From contig NZ_JAUOEK010000155.1 in the NCBI RefSeq assembly GCF_030540835.1, positions 81,763 through 145,762 on the forward strand: a stretch of 64,000 nt of DNA, written 5' to 3'. The translations under genes were made by a program, and so were the position numbers. A model generated the notes under the pieces. It saw only the letters and a list, made by a program, of their open reading frames with translations, searched no databases and had not been told where the DNA came from. Position 1 is the first letter of the stretch. Each line of letters starts with the position of its first letter. Origin of the DNA: Flavivirga aquimarina. GTDB lineage: Bacteria; Bacteroidota; Bacteroidia; Flavobacteriales; Flavobacteriaceae. Below are positions 8,637 to 16,779 of this stretch, one piece after another.

Positions 8637-9254
8637 TTATAGGTTTAAATTTTCTTGAAATTTTTCTGAAAATAGACCAACATGATAACCATCTAGCAAT
8701 GCATGATTTACACTTACAGAAACATTCATTATTAATTCTCTATTAACCTCGTTTACTTTACTGAATGCTATTTTGGGTACAGAATCCTGTACTCCGGAAA
8801 TAGGTTCTTTATGACCTGAAAAATGAAGCCAGGGCATGGCTGAACAATGTATACAATCCAACCCATTCCTGGGCGGGTATAGGTCTGTTGTGTTTTCAAT
8901 TCTTTCTTTTTCCATTGCTATATTTTTTATAAAAACGTTCAAATCGTTATGATACTCTATAAATGAAAAACCGAACGTTTTATTGTTTCTCATTATTGTA
9001 GCTGATGCATGAATAATGCCATAATCGACTACATTGTCATCTTTTATCCTGTACCTAAAATTATCAACTGTATTTACTGCTTTCATACAATCGTGCAGGT
9101 ATTTTGCAAAAAAACTTTTATTGTTTTCTTTCGAGAATTTATATGCTTTAGTAACATTAAAAGGAATTGTTACTCCAAAATACGGGTCTTTTAACGCACT
9201 AAAATGTTCATAATGCTGTTTTCTATTCCAGGTATTTATATTTATTATCTGCAA
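8637..9254 (-). CDS. CAT-fold (chloramphenicol acetyltransferase-like) acyltransferase
   Basis: At 205 aa it has the family's normal length. The C-terminal motif NHALLDGYHV carries the catalytic His and structural Asp-Gly, and the N-terminus (MQIININTWNRKQHYEHF) is classic for the fold. The start is a TTG placed directly after the TAA of the HAD gene, which implies translational coupling. True resistance enzymes are one subgroup only; here the gene sits between a HAD phosphatase and kdnB in a Kdo-type cluster, so acetylation of a sugar or amino-sugar intermediate is a reasonable guess. Resistance to chloramphenicol is possible but not supported by the context. Confidence 0.8.
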   Translation of the reverse strand: MQIININTWNRKQHYEHFSALKDPYFGVTIPFNVTKAYKFSKENNKSFFAKYLHDCMKAVNTVDNFRYRIKDDNVVDYGIIHASATIMRNNKTFGFSFIEYHNDLNVFIKNIAMEKERIENTTDLYPPRNGLDCIHCSAMPWLHFSGHKEPISGVQDSVPKIAFSKVNEVNRELIMNVSVSVNHALLDGYHVGLFSEKFQENLNL

Positions 9255-9959
9255 TTAGTCCAATAATTTAATAACATCTCGTAAACTACTTATTGTTTTA
9301 TAAATTTTCCCGTTTGTCTCTTTTTTAGTCACTTGCTCATGTGCCCAAGTGGTATGAAAAGGTACATGAACTGCATGAGCACCTATGTTTACCAACGGTA
9401 ATATATCTGATTTTAAAGAATTCCCTATCATTAAAAATTCTGACGGTTTAATATCTAAGTGCATTAATAATTTAGAATAATTGGCTTCCTTTTTATCGCT
9501 TAATACTTCTATATGGTGAAAATAACTTGTAAGGCCTGACTTTTCCAGTTTACGCTCTTGATCTAATAAATCACCTTTTGTAGCTAGTATTAAACGGTAT
9601 TTTTTTGACAATGCTTTTAAAACATCTTCAACACCATCCAGTAATTCTACCGGTTTTTCAAGCATTCCTTTACCAATATTAAGTATAGCTTCAATTGTTT
9701 TGTTAGGTACATTATAGTTAGATAATTCTAGAGCAGATTGTACCATTGATAGCACAAATGCTTTAACGCCATATCCATATATCGGTAAATTGTCTATTTC
9801 CATTTTAAACAATTCCTGATCTATTTTATTCGGGGTTTCATAGTCTGACAATAATCTCCCAAAGGCTTCTTCTGCTTCGCGAAAATACGTTTCATTAACC
9901 CAAAGGGTATCATCTGCGTCAAAGCCTATAACTTTTATGTTTTCGTATTCTTTTATCAA
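9255..9959 (-). CDS. HAD-superfamily hydrolase (YjjG-like subclass)
   Basis: This 234-aa cytoplasmic phosphatase has motif I FDADDTLW at residues 14-21 (nucleophile and acid Asp), an all-helical cap, motif II around LATKGD and motif III/IV in EFLMIGNSLKSDILP. It resembles nucleotide or sugar-phosphate phosphatases of the YjjG group. The only start codon before motif I is TTG 9959. It lies between kdsB and the CAT-like gene with tight spacing, so it probably serves the same pathway or is a house-cleaning phosphatase. The substrate cannot be read from sequence. Confidence 0.85.
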   Translation of the reverse strand: MIKEYENIKVIGFDADDTLWVNETYFREAEEAFGRLLSDYETPNKIDQELFKMEIDNLPIYGYGVKAFVLSMVQSALELSNYNVPNKTIEAILNIGKGMLEKPVELLDGVEDVLKALSKKYRLILATKGDLLDQERKLEKSGLTSYFHHIEVLSDKKEANYSKLLMHLDIKPSEFLMIGNSLKSDILPLVNIGAHAVHVPFHTTWAHEQVTKKETNGKIYKTISSLRDVIKLLD

Positions 9960-10000
9960 CTAATCTTATTTAATAGTTATTGAAACAAGTTTTAATTATA

Positions 10001-10729
10001 CTATTTCCATATTTTTTTAGCACGTTCCAAATCTTCTGGTGTATCAATTTCAACACCTTCAATATCTGTTTCTACCATTTTAATGCGTTTTCCGTATTCT
10101 AAATAGCGAATACATTCAATTTTTTCTGAAGCTTCCAATGGTAACATTGGTAACTTATAAAAATCCAATATGGCTTCTTTTCTAAAAGCATACACCCCTT
10201 TATGCTTATAGTATTTTACTCCGGCTTTTTTTTCTCTTGGATAAGGAATTGGACTTCTAGAGAAATAAAGCGCAAAATTTGATTGATCTACGATAACCTT
10301 TACCGTATTTGGGTTGTTAATTTCATCAAGGTCGATAATATGTACCATTAAAGATGCCAGATCGATATTTTTACTAGGATCCTCCTTAAAAACTTCAATG
10401 AGTTTGGCTAACGATTCTCTATCAGTAAAAGGTTCATCCCCTTGAACATTAATGACAACGTCTACATCCATAAACTCAACAGCTTCAGCTATTCTATCGC
10501 TGCCACAGTCATGTTCTTTTTTACTCATCATTGCTTTTCCGCCGTTGTTTACAATTTCATCATAAATAATAGTACTATCTGTAACAACAAAGACATCATC
10601 GAATAAATTAGTTGCTACTGTGGCTTCATAGGTACGCAATATGACCGTTTTTCCCCTTAGGTCTTGCATAAGTTTTCCTGGAAATCGCGAAGCACTATAA
10701 CGCGCAGGAATCATTGAAATTATTTTCAT
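10001..10729 (-). CDS. kdsB: 3-deoxy-manno-octulosonate cytidylyltransferase (CMP-Kdo synthetase)
   Basis: This 242-aa enzyme joins CTP and Kdo (or 8-amino-Kdo) to give the CMP-sugar used for the LPS inner core. Visible family signatures are [14 protein letters not shown] near the N-terminus, [41 protein letters not shown] and the C-terminal [14 protein letters not shown]. It is the first gene of the cluster that runs to the PlsC-like gene, with a TATTTTTG -7 box 24 bp upstream. With KdnB downstream, the enzyme may prefer Kdo8N, as the Shewanella homologue does; that is inference. Confidence 0.95.
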   Translation of the reverse strand: MKIISMIPARYSASRFPGKLMQDLRGKTVILRTYEATVATNLFDDVFVVTDSTIIYDEIVNNGGKAMMSKKEHDCGSDRIAEAVEFMDVDVVINVQGDEPFTDRESLAKLIEVFKEDPSKNIDLASLMVHIIDLDEINNPNTVKVIVDQSNFALYFSRSPIPYPREKKAGVKYYKHKGVYAFRKEAILDFYKLPMLPLEASEKIECIRYLEYGKRIKMVETDIEGVEIDTPEDLERAKKIWK

Positions 10730-10752
10730 AATTATATAGTCAGAATCTAAGT

Positions 10753-10760
10753 CAAAAATA
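10753..10760 (-). promoter_or_regulatory. -7 box for kdsB cluster
   Basis: TATTTTTG (minus strand) fits TAnnTTTG and ends 24 bp before the ATG. No clear TTG lies 19-21 bp upstream, so this is a half-supported promoter. Confidence 0.4.
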
Positions 10761-10899
10761 GAATAATTATTATTACATCTTGCTTTTATACAGCCTAAAC
10801 TTTTTTAAACGATGCAAAAATTATACAGCATATCAATTTATAACGAAATAAGATGTAAGCAAAACTAAACATCGATCACTAATCACTTCTAACTAAAAC

Positions 10900-10930
10900 T
10901 TCTCGCAAAGACGCTAAGGCTCAAAGAAAA
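10900..10930. repeat. Dispersed CGCAAAGACGC-type repeat copy
   Basis: TTCTCGCAAAGACGCTAAGG continuing TCAAAG resembles a short sequence seen between many Bacteroidota genes (from memory). It lies between the helicase stop and the kdsB promoter. Only one copy is seen in this window. Confidence 0.4.
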
Positions 10931-10957
10931 ACTGTAAACTGCTACTGAACACTGAAT

Positions 10958-12385
10958 TTAATCTTCCTCAAAAAATTCGTCTTTAAAACCAATAAGGTAA
11001 AGTTTTTCTTTTGCTCTGGTTACCGCAGTATATAACCAGCGCAAGTATTCTTTATCAATACCATTTGGTAAATAAGGCTGCTCAACAAAAACAGTATCCC
11101 ATTGACCTCCTTGCGATTTATGACAGGTAATAGCATAAGAGAATTTCACCTGAAGTGCATTAAAGTGTTTATTCCCTTTTACTTTTAAAAACTTTTTATA
11201 TTTACTCGATTCATCTTCAAAATCTTTCATAACTTCTTGATATAACCTATTCGAATCATCGTAAGGCAATGAAGGGGTTTCTGCTTCAATGGTATCTAAA
11301 AGTAAAACGGTCTCAAAAGGTGTCATTTTAGGATAATCGACCATTCGTATTTTTACTTCTGCAAATCGAAATCCATAAAGTTCCTGTATGCTAAAAATTT
11401 CGAGGACTTCAATAATATCACCATTAGCAATAAAACCAGCTTCTGTAGTTGGTTTAACCCAGAAGTAATTATTTTTAACCACCATTAAATAGTCTCCAGC
11501 AGAGAGTTCACTTTCATTAAATAGTATTCTATTACGTATTTGTTGATTATACAAGTTAGCACGTTTGTTACTTCTTACTATAATAGCGGTTTCTTCTTTC
11601 CCTAAGTCGCTATACGCATCATTAATAGCATCCATAATCTCATGGCCATCTATTAACCTGACTATGTCCTTAAAGCCTGTTAAATAGAACTTAAAACTAT
11701 CGTAAATATTATGTGATAAAGCCTCTCGCAATACCGTTGCATTTGCTAAAATACCAGAATCTTGTCCTTGCCTTACTACTTCATCTAATTCCATTCTGGT
11801 AACCTCCTTATTATAAGTTAATCCCAGCGAATCTTCATTTAAAGCTGGGCTTAAATCTAATTTTACCGGTGGTAATTGTGCTTTATCTCCTATTAAAAGT
11901 AATTTACAATGATGCCCCGAATACACATATTGTATCAAATCATCTAATAACGAACCGTTTTCAAAAAATTTCGACTCCCCAGGGGTATCTGGTATCATAG
12001 ATGCCTCATCAACTATAAAAATGGTATTTTTATGTTTGTTAGGTTGTAAAACAAACTTAACACCTCCATTTTTTTCTTTTTTCGGAAAATATATTTTTTT
12101 GTGAATAGTAAACGCTTCTTTTTCCGAATAATTAGAAATTACTTTAGCCGCTCTACCTGTTGGAGCCATTAAAACGGCACTTTTTTTTGCTTTCCATAAA
12201 TTGGTAACTATAGTTCCCACAATAGTTGTTTTACCAGTACCAGCATATCCTTTTAGTACATAAAGCGCATTTGGTGTTTTGCTAAAAATAAATTCTGAAA
12301 GCTGTTGTAGAACGATATTTTGTTTTGACGTTGGTTTAAATGGAAACTGCTCTTTTATAAGTAAATAGAATACGGAAGACGTCAT
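10958..12385 (-). CDS. RecD-like superfamily 1 ATP-dependent helicase
   Basis: This 475-aa protein has Walker A GYAGTGKTT at 46-54, motif Ia APTGRAAKV, Walker B VDEASM, motif III LLIGDKAQLPP, and the C-terminal UvrD-like block with TCHKSQGGQWDTVFV and YTAVTRAKEKLYLIG. It is shorter than RecD of RecBCD and lacks its N-terminal region, matching the stand-alone RecD/exodeoxyribonuclease V alpha-like helicases frequent in Bacteroidota. It probably acts in DNA repair or replication restart, moving 5' to 3'. It is a single gene, divergent from the next operon, with ATG at 12385. Confidence 0.9.
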   Translation of the reverse strand: MTSSVFYLLIKEQFPFKPTSKQNIVLQQLSEFIFSKTPNALYVLKGYAGTGKTTIVGTIVTNLWKAKKSAVLMAPTGRAAKVISNYSEKEAFTIHKKIYFPKKEKNGGVKFVLQPNKHKNTIFIVDEASMIPDTPGESKFFENGSLLDDLIQYVYSGHHCKLLLIGDKAQLPPVKLDLSPALNEDSLGLTYNKEVTRMELDEVVRQGQDSGILANATVLREALSHNIYDSFKFYLTGFKDIVRLIDGHEIMDAINDAYSDLGKEETAIIVRSNKRANLYNQQIRNRILFNESELSAGDYLMVVKNNYFWVKPTTEAGFIANGDIIEVLEIFSIQELYGFRFAEVKIRMVDYPKMTPFETVLLLDTIEAETPSLPYDDSNRLYQEVMKDFEDESSKYKKFLKVKGNKHFNALQVKFSYAITCHKSQGGQWDTVFVEQPYLPNGIDKEYLRWLYTAVTRAKEKLYLIGFKDEFFEED

Positions 12386-12445
12386 TAAAGGTTTAAGTAA
12401 ATTAAAAATTATTCAAAGATAGAAATGATTTTTGCTCTCTAAGCC

Positions 12446-12475
12446 TTTTACGGTTAAAAAAAATTTGTAGATTTG
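12446..12475 (+). promoter_or_regulatory. Probable sigma-A promoter for the DUF3822-rsmD operon
   Basis: TAGATTTG at 12468-12475 matches the -7 consensus, and a TTTT-type -33 lies 18-19 bp upstream. The ATG follows 24 bp later, a typical short leader. Confidence 0.5.
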
Positions 12476-12499
12476 CGAAAGACTTTTAATTAAAAACCT

Positions 12500-13237
12500 A
12501 TGTTGACATTTATTCTAATAGCAGTAGCTGTGATTCTTCTTACAATTGGCTTAGTTAAGCTGGTTGACAAATTCATACCTCCAACACTAAAACCTTTTTT
12601 AACAATCGCCTTATGGGTATTGATTGGTTTTTTAGGCTACCAAACATACATGTCTATTTATGAGCCTATTCAATTTAACAAGCTTAAAGCCAAACGCTAT
12701 AAAGTAGTTATTGAAAGTTTGATTGATATTAGAGATTCTCAAATTGCGCATAAACAAGTAACAGGTAGGTTTTCTAATAATTTCGAGAGCTTAATTCAAT
12801 TTATAGACACAGCTAAATATACAATTACGCAACGTCGCGACTCTACAATTATAGATGAAGAATTAACCAAATTATATGGTGTTGATACTACTAAAGAAAT
12901 TGTTGTAATAGATACACTAGGTTTTGTTCCTGTAAAAGATTCTTTATTTAAAGATTCTGGTCGTTACAGAAGGATGATGCTTGTACCTGCTGGTAAAGAA
13001 GGCGTTCGATTTAAGCTACAAGCAGGGCTTATAGAACAAAATGATATACAAATACCGGTATTTGAAGCTTCTGTAAAAAAAGATGTTATTTTATTTGATC
13101 AAAATCCTGACCTTCTTGTTCAGGAAAATCAAGTTATTTCAGTTGATGGAGTTAATGGTGATGCTTTAAAAGTAGGATCTATGACAGAAGTTTTCACTAA
13201 AGGAAACTGGCCAAAAACTTATGGCACAGCCGAATAA
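12500..13237 (+). CDS. Conserved flavobacterial membrane protein of unknown function
   Basis: This 245-aa protein has two N-terminal membrane helices (about residues 2-20 and 33-52), then a soluble region probably facing the periplasm. The soluble part has an AKRYKVVIESLIDIRDSQ-type helix, which looks like the stalk of a pseudopilin-like or scaffolding protein, and a beta-rich tail. I recognise it only as the usual neighbour of DUF3822 and rsmD in flavobacteria. It overlaps the DUF3822 gene by 17 bp, so the two are surely co-expressed. No enzymatic motif is visible. Confidence 0.8.
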   Translation: MLTFILIAVAVILLTIGLVKLVDKFIPPTLKPFLTIALWVLIGFLGYQTYMSIYEPIQFNKLKAKRYKVVIESLIDIRDSQIAHKQVTGRFSNNFESLIQFIDTAKYTITQRRDSTIIDEELTKLYGVDTTKEIVVIDTLGFVPVKDSLFKDSGRYRRMMLVPAGKEGVRFKLQAGLIEQNDIQIPVFEASVKKDVILFDQNPDLLVQENQVISVDGVNGDALKVGSMTEVFTKGNWPKTYGTAE

Positions 13238-14039
13238 AAATCACAATAAAGAAATTAATTCAGAATTGTCCATTCAAATAAGTTTGAGTGGACTTTCTTT
13301 TTGTGTACTACAATCTAATACGGTCACTTATTTAAAGAGCTTTAACTTTAACAAAAAGCTAAACCCTTTAGAGGTTTTAGACTATTTAATAAACGTATTT
13401 AACACAGAAACTAATTTACAGGAGGCATCATTTTCTAGTATCAATGTTATTCATGATAATGAGTTGTCTACTCTTGTGCCTAAACCGTTATTTGAAGAAG
13501 ATTGTCTGGCTGATTATTTGAAATTCAATTCTAAAATTTTAAAATCTGATTTTATTACTTACGACGATATTGTATTAAATGATAGTGTAAACGTATATGT
13601 CCCATATATAAATATCAATAATTTTATTTATGAAAAATTTGGTGCTTTTACCTTTAAACATGTTTCAACTATTTTAATTGAAGAAATTTTACTCCTAGAG
13701 AAAAACACTAATATACCTAAAGCATATTTAAACGTAAACAAAAATCACTTCGAAATAATCGTTACTCAAAAAGGAAAGCTTCTACTCTACAATACATTTG
13801 ATTACACTACAAAAGAAGATTTTATATATTACATATTATTTACTACAGAACAGTTAAAACTAAATCCAGAAACATTAAGTTTAGTTTTTATTGGGGATAT
13901 AGATAAAAATGACGATTTATACCAAATAGCATATAAATACATAAGAAATGTAAGCTTTGGTAACCGAAATGACAATTACAAATATCATGAAAGCCCAAAA
14001 TATGGTTATTCAGATTTCACCTTAATAAAAAGTTTTTAA
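13221..14039 (+). CDS. DUF3822-family protein
   Basis: This 272-aa cytoplasmic protein is of the Bacteroidota family DUF3822, whose strand pattern (ISLSGLSFCVLQSN, then KAYLNVNKNHFEIIVTQKGKLLLYN) suggests a degenerate ASKHA/actin-like fold. It overlaps the preceding gene by 17 bp and shares its TAA/ATG base with rsmD, so it is the middle gene of a tightly coupled operon. Its role is unknown. Constant linkage to rsmD in this phylum hints at ribosome assembly or metabolism, but the sequence does not prove this. Confidence 0.85.
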   Translation: MAQPNKNHNKEINSELSIQISLSGLSFCVLQSNTVTYLKSFNFNKKLNPLEVLDYLINVFNTETNLQEASFSSINVIHDNELSTLVPKPLFEEDCLADYLKFNSKILKSDFITYDDIVLNDSVNVYVPYININNFIYEKFGAFTFKHVSTILIEEILLLEKNTNIPKAYLNVNKNHFEIIVTQKGKLLLYNTFDYTTKEDFIYYILFTTEQLKLNPETLSLVFIGDIDKNDDLYQIAYKYIRNVSFGNRNDNYKYHESPKYGYSDFTLIKSF

Positions 14040-14578
14040 TGCGTATCATTTCCGGTCTTTATAAAAGTAGAAAAATAGTGGCTCCAAAAACTTTACCAGT
14101 AAGACCTACAACAGATATGGCCAAAGAATCCTTATTCAATATTATAAACAATCTGTTTTATTTTGATGACATTACTGTTTTAGATTTATTTGCAGGTACA
14201 GGTAACATTAGCTATGAGTTTGCCTCAAGAGGGACACAAAACATTACCTGTGTAGATCAGGATTACGGCTGTGTTAAATTTATAAACCAAACTGCAGAAA
14301 CTTTTAAAATGCCAATAAGCACTATTAAAAGTGATGTTTTTAAATTTCTCGAAAAATCTAATTTACAAGCTAACATTATATTTGCAGACCCACCCTATAA
14401 TTTTTCGGAAGAACAATTTGCTAAAATCCCCGAATTAGTTTTTCAAAATAACTTATTATTAGAAGATGGTATTCTAATTATTGAGCACTCCAAGCACACA
14501 AACTTATCTAACTTAAATCATTATGATTATTCTAAAGGTTATGGTGGTAGTGTATTTAGTTTTTTTGAAATAGGCTAA
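14039..14578 (+). CDS. rsmD: 16S rRNA (guanine(966)-N2)-methyltransferase
   Basis: This 179-aa SAM-dependent enzyme methylates G966 of 16S rRNA during 30S assembly. It starts MRIISGLYKSRKIVAPKTLP, followed by VRPTTDMAKESLFNII, SAM-binding motif I LDLFAGTGNISYE (48-60) and the catalytic DPPY at 117-120. The length is normal. Its ATG overlaps the DUF3822 stop by one base, so it is expressed by translational coupling. It is the last gene of the operon. Confidence 0.95.
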   Translation: MRIISGLYKSRKIVAPKTLPVRPTTDMAKESLFNIINNLFYFDDITVLDLFAGTGNISYEFASRGTQNITCVDQDYGCVKFINQTAETFKMPISTIKSDVFKFLEKSNLQANIIFADPPYNFSEEQFAKIPELVFQNNLLLEDGILIIEHSKHTNLSNLNHYDYSKGYGGSVFSFFEIG

Positions 14579-14742
14579 ACTCACGCTTCTTTTCCTTTGC
14601 TAATTCCTTTTTTTTCAGTACATTAGGGTTCTACTCAAAAATCCCAGTTTCTATACATACTTAAATCTCGTCAAAAAAGACCCTTATATTGATATTGTTT
14701 ACGGTTTAAATTGAATGACTAACTATTAAAACCATAAATGAA

Positions 14743-15267
14743 ATGAAAAAATTTTCTCTATTGCTATTTGCAGTGATACTTTTTGTCGCATGCGAAAAAA
14801 AAACACAACGTTATTTTGCTGAATCTTCTGAAATTGAAACACTAAAAACAGGCATTAAGGCTTATGAAACAGCCGACTGGGACAAGTGGAAAAGTCATTT
14901 TGCCGACACCGCAAAAATATTTGTTAACTCTACCAAACCATTGACCGTTGAAAAAAGAGTAGAAGCCTTAAAAGCTATGACCAGTGCTATGTCTTCCTAT
15001 GGATTTGACCATGATGATGAATATGTAGAAATGGTTCTGGATAAAGAAGATGAAACCTGGGTTTATTATTGGGGCTTACACAAAGGCACTTTTGCTGCAA
15101 CCAACAAAGAACTATCTATACCTGTCCATTTGGCTGTACAATTTGTTAATGGAGAAATTGTAGAAGAACACATCTATTTTGACGGCACAGCAATGAACCA
15201 AGAATTTGCCGCCATAGCAGCTGCGAAAGCAAAAGCTGAGGCTGAGGCTGAGGCTGAAAAAGAATAA
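14743..15267 (+). CDS. Lipoprotein with SnoaL/NTF2-like domain
   Basis: This 174-aa protein has a signal peptide with lipobox LFVAC (Cys at about 17). The domain at about 30-150 has the NTF2-like pattern: a helix with IKAYETADWDKWKSHF, ADTAKIFVN, and strands with VYYWGLHKGT and VHLAVQFVNGEIVEEHIYFD. Such domains are either enzymes or small-molecule binders; no catalytic set can be assigned. The C-terminus is an Ala-Lys-Glu tail encoded partly by a repeated GCTGAG hexamer. The next gene, 28 bp on, is also exported, and the two probably form a unit. Confidence 0.8.
   Translation: MKKFSLLLFAVILFVACEKKTQRYFAESSEIETLKTGIKAYETADWDKWKSHFADTAKIFVNSTKPLTVEKRVEALKAMTSAMSSYGFDHDDEYVEMVLDKEDETWVYYWGLHKGTFAATNKELSIPVHLAVQFVNGEIVEEHIYFDGTAMNQEFAAIAAAKAKAEAEAEAEKE
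15234..15256 (+). repeat. Hexanucleotide GCTGAG microsatellite inside a CDS
   Basis: Three to four GCTGAG units encode the AEAEAE tail of the preceding lipoprotein. Slippage would change tail length without shifting the frame, because the unit is six bases. Confidence 0.6.
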
Positions 15268-15295
15268 AACTACTAACTAACCAAATATTAAATTT

Positions 15296-16045
15296 ATGAA
15301 AACACTAAAAACAACTTTAATTTTAGCACTTGTTTTATGCTTAACATGTAACCTATCGCAAGCACAGCAAATGTTCTTGGTACACCAAGACAATGTAAAA
15401 CCATCAAAAATGATGGAATACGAGAAAATTGCTAAAGAATTCCATGCCGCTTCTGTAGAACATAATTTACAAACCGAATGGGTAACAGCGGTATCTAATG
15501 ATTTTAAATACTTTTATATTACTCCTATCGAGAACTTTGCAGAATTAGATAAACGTCCAATGGCAGATATGGCAGAAGCAATGGGTGATAAATTTGGAGA
15601 AATGTTTGAACGTTATGATAAATGCTACAATTCGCATGGCTCATACATTGTGGTACATGATGAAGAGCTTAGCTATATGCCAGAAGGCTCTAAAGAATCA
15701 ATGGAAGGGAAAAACTATCGCAAATGGTTTTATATGTATTATGCACCCAAAAATGCAAAAAAAGTAAAAGAAGGCATGAAAGCCGTTAAAGAACTATTTG
15801 CAAGCAAAGGATCTACAAGTTATTACCGTATTTACCGAAATGGATTTGGAGCTATGGAAAACTATTATCTGGTATCTGTTGCTGCTAAAGATGAAGTAGA
15901 TGGAGCAACACAAGCCAAGGCTAATGAAGAAGTTTTAGGGCCAGATCGCTGGGAAACTTTTAGTAAAGTAATAAACCATATAACCAGAATGGAAGAGTAT
16001 AGCGGGGAAATGAGACCGGATTTATCTTATTCGCCAAAAAAATAA
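15296..16045 (+). CDS. Exported protein with two dimeric alpha/beta-barrel-like halves
   Basis: This 249-aa protein has a Sec signal (about 1-24, ending SQAQ). Two similar halves can be seen: residues 26-115 (FLVHQDNVKPSKMMEYEKIA, then FKYFYITPIENFAELDK) and residues 145-230 (YMYYAPKNAKKVKEGMKAVK, then ENYYLVSVAAKDEVD). Each shows the strand-helix-strand layout of dimeric alpha/beta barrel or NIPSNAP-like domains. I do not recognise a named family. It is the second gene after the SnoaL-like lipoprotein and is closed by a strong terminator. Confidence 0.75.
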   Translation: MKTLKTTLILALVLCLTCNLSQAQQMFLVHQDNVKPSKMMEYEKIAKEFHAASVEHNLQTEWVTAVSNDFKYFYITPIENFAELDKRPMADMAEAMGDKFGEMFERYDKCYNSHGSYIVVHDEELSYMPEGSKESMEGKNYRKWFYMYYAPKNAKKVKEGMKAVKELFASKGSTSYYRIYRNGFGAMENYYLVSVAAKDEVDGATQAKANEEVLGPDRWETFSKVINHITRMEEYSGEMRPDLSYSPKK

Positions 16046-16075
16046 GTTGCTAACCAAACTCTTTTTTTTTAATGG

Positions 16076-16107
16076 TAAACCCTTCTTATAATTAAGAAGG
16101 GTTTATT
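16076..16107 (+). terminator. Intrinsic terminator
   Basis: AAACCCTTCTT and AAGAAGGGTTT form an 11-bp stem around ATAATT, followed by ATTTTATT. It closes the exported-protein pair and also faces the 3' end of rnpB, 4 bp away. Confidence 0.85.
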
Positions 16108-16144
16108 TTATTCAAGTAAATCTATAAGCCGAATTCTGTACTTC

Positions 16145-16159
16145 TTGAACTTGTTTCAG
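16145..16159. repeat. Half copy of TGAACTTGTTTCAG repeat in the P2-P4 linker of rnpB
   Basis: TTGAACTTGTTTCAG on the plus strand is the same core as both P3 arms at 16431-16448 and 16474-16491. It has no partner arm nearby. Confidence 0.7.
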
Positions 16160-16262
16160 GATAACCTAAAATAAGTATAAAAAGCCCTTATCATTTATCT
16201 GAGTATATTGTTACCAATATACTTTAGCTGCCTACCCTCCAGCATCGAACGTGCCGCTCTCT

Positions 16263-16278
16263 CCCGATAGTTATCGGG
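16263..16278. repeat. CCCGATAGTTATCGGG palindrome inside rnpB
   Basis: It has 7-bp perfect arms around a two-base centre. The same palindrome family appears at 40743-40759 in the rpsA terminator and at 63477-63496 near the IS fragment. Confidence 0.75.
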
Positions 16279-16430
16279 ACACTGGTTTACATGACATTGC
16301 ACCACATAGAGTTTACCTGGTTTCACTACAGCTTGACCTGTACATACTTTCTGTTGCACTTTTCCTAGCCTCACGACTGGTGGTTGTTAACCACTATGTT
16401 GCACTATGGTGTTCGGACTTTCCTCTCAAG

Positions 16431-16491
16431 TGCTGAACTTGTTTCAGTACCTTTTAAATAAACTATATGTTTAACTGAAACAAGTTCAGCA
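16431..16491. repeat. Inverted pair of TGCTGAACTTGTTTCAGT repeats forming P3 of rnpB
   Basis: Arms at 16431-16448 and 16474-16491 are exact 18-nt inverted copies, separated by 25 nt. The sequence matches a repeat I remember as frequent between flavobacterial genes. Confidence 0.75.
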
Positions 16492-16699
16492 TTCGAGCGA
16501 TAAGGCGATCTACTTGATGACAAAATTACAACAAAGAAATTTTATATCTCTAAAAATAGCATAACTATTCCATAACCTTAAAATACTTATGTTTATAATA
16601 ATTTAGAATAAAAAATGGTATGAAGCACTTATCACTAAAAGTTGTTAATAACTCGCTTTAAATTTTATGTGCTTTATCTATAATTTTAAGTTGAATTTT

Positions 16700-16707
16700 T
16701 AACTTTG
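16700..16707 (+). promoter_or_regulatory. -7 box candidate for dnaX
   Basis: TAACTTTG fits TAnnTTTG but no TTG lies at the expected distance. It leaves a leader of about 70 nt before the dnaX TTG start. Confidence 0.35.
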
Positions 16708-16779
16708 TTATACATTGTATTAACATCATAAATGATGTTGATATTGAAATGAGTTCAACACAGGTAAATTCAGCAAGAT

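Larger units (their letters stand above)
16111..16518 (-). ncRNA. rnpB: RNase P RNA, with dispersed repeats in its helices
   Basis: On the minus strand the RNA has the class A core: GAGAGGAAAGTCCGAACACC (P4 5' strand), CAGGTAAACTC, CTGGAGGGTAGG and ACAGAATTCGGCTTATAGAT (P4 3' strand). P1 pairs TCAAGTAGAT with ATTTACTTGA, which sets the ends. P2 pairs CCTTATC with GATAAGG. P3 is a long stem whose arms are TGCTGAACTTGTTTCAGT and its complement. The P15-P17 region carries CCCGATAACTATCGGG. The linker between the 3' strands of P2 and P4 is 46 nt, against about 4 nt in E. coli, and contains CCTGAAACAAGTTCA. RNase P RNA cleaves the 5' leaders of tRNA precursors. The length is about 408 nt. Confidence 0.95.

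Noticed and set aside
8637..9254. Chloramphenicol resistance gene
   Set aside because: The fold and His motif fit, but the family is broad and the gene is coupled to a Kdo-type cluster, so resistance should not be claimed.
16251..16436. 61-aa frame on the plus strand
   Set aside because: It lies wholly within rnpB on the opposite strand and reads through conserved RNase P core sequence.
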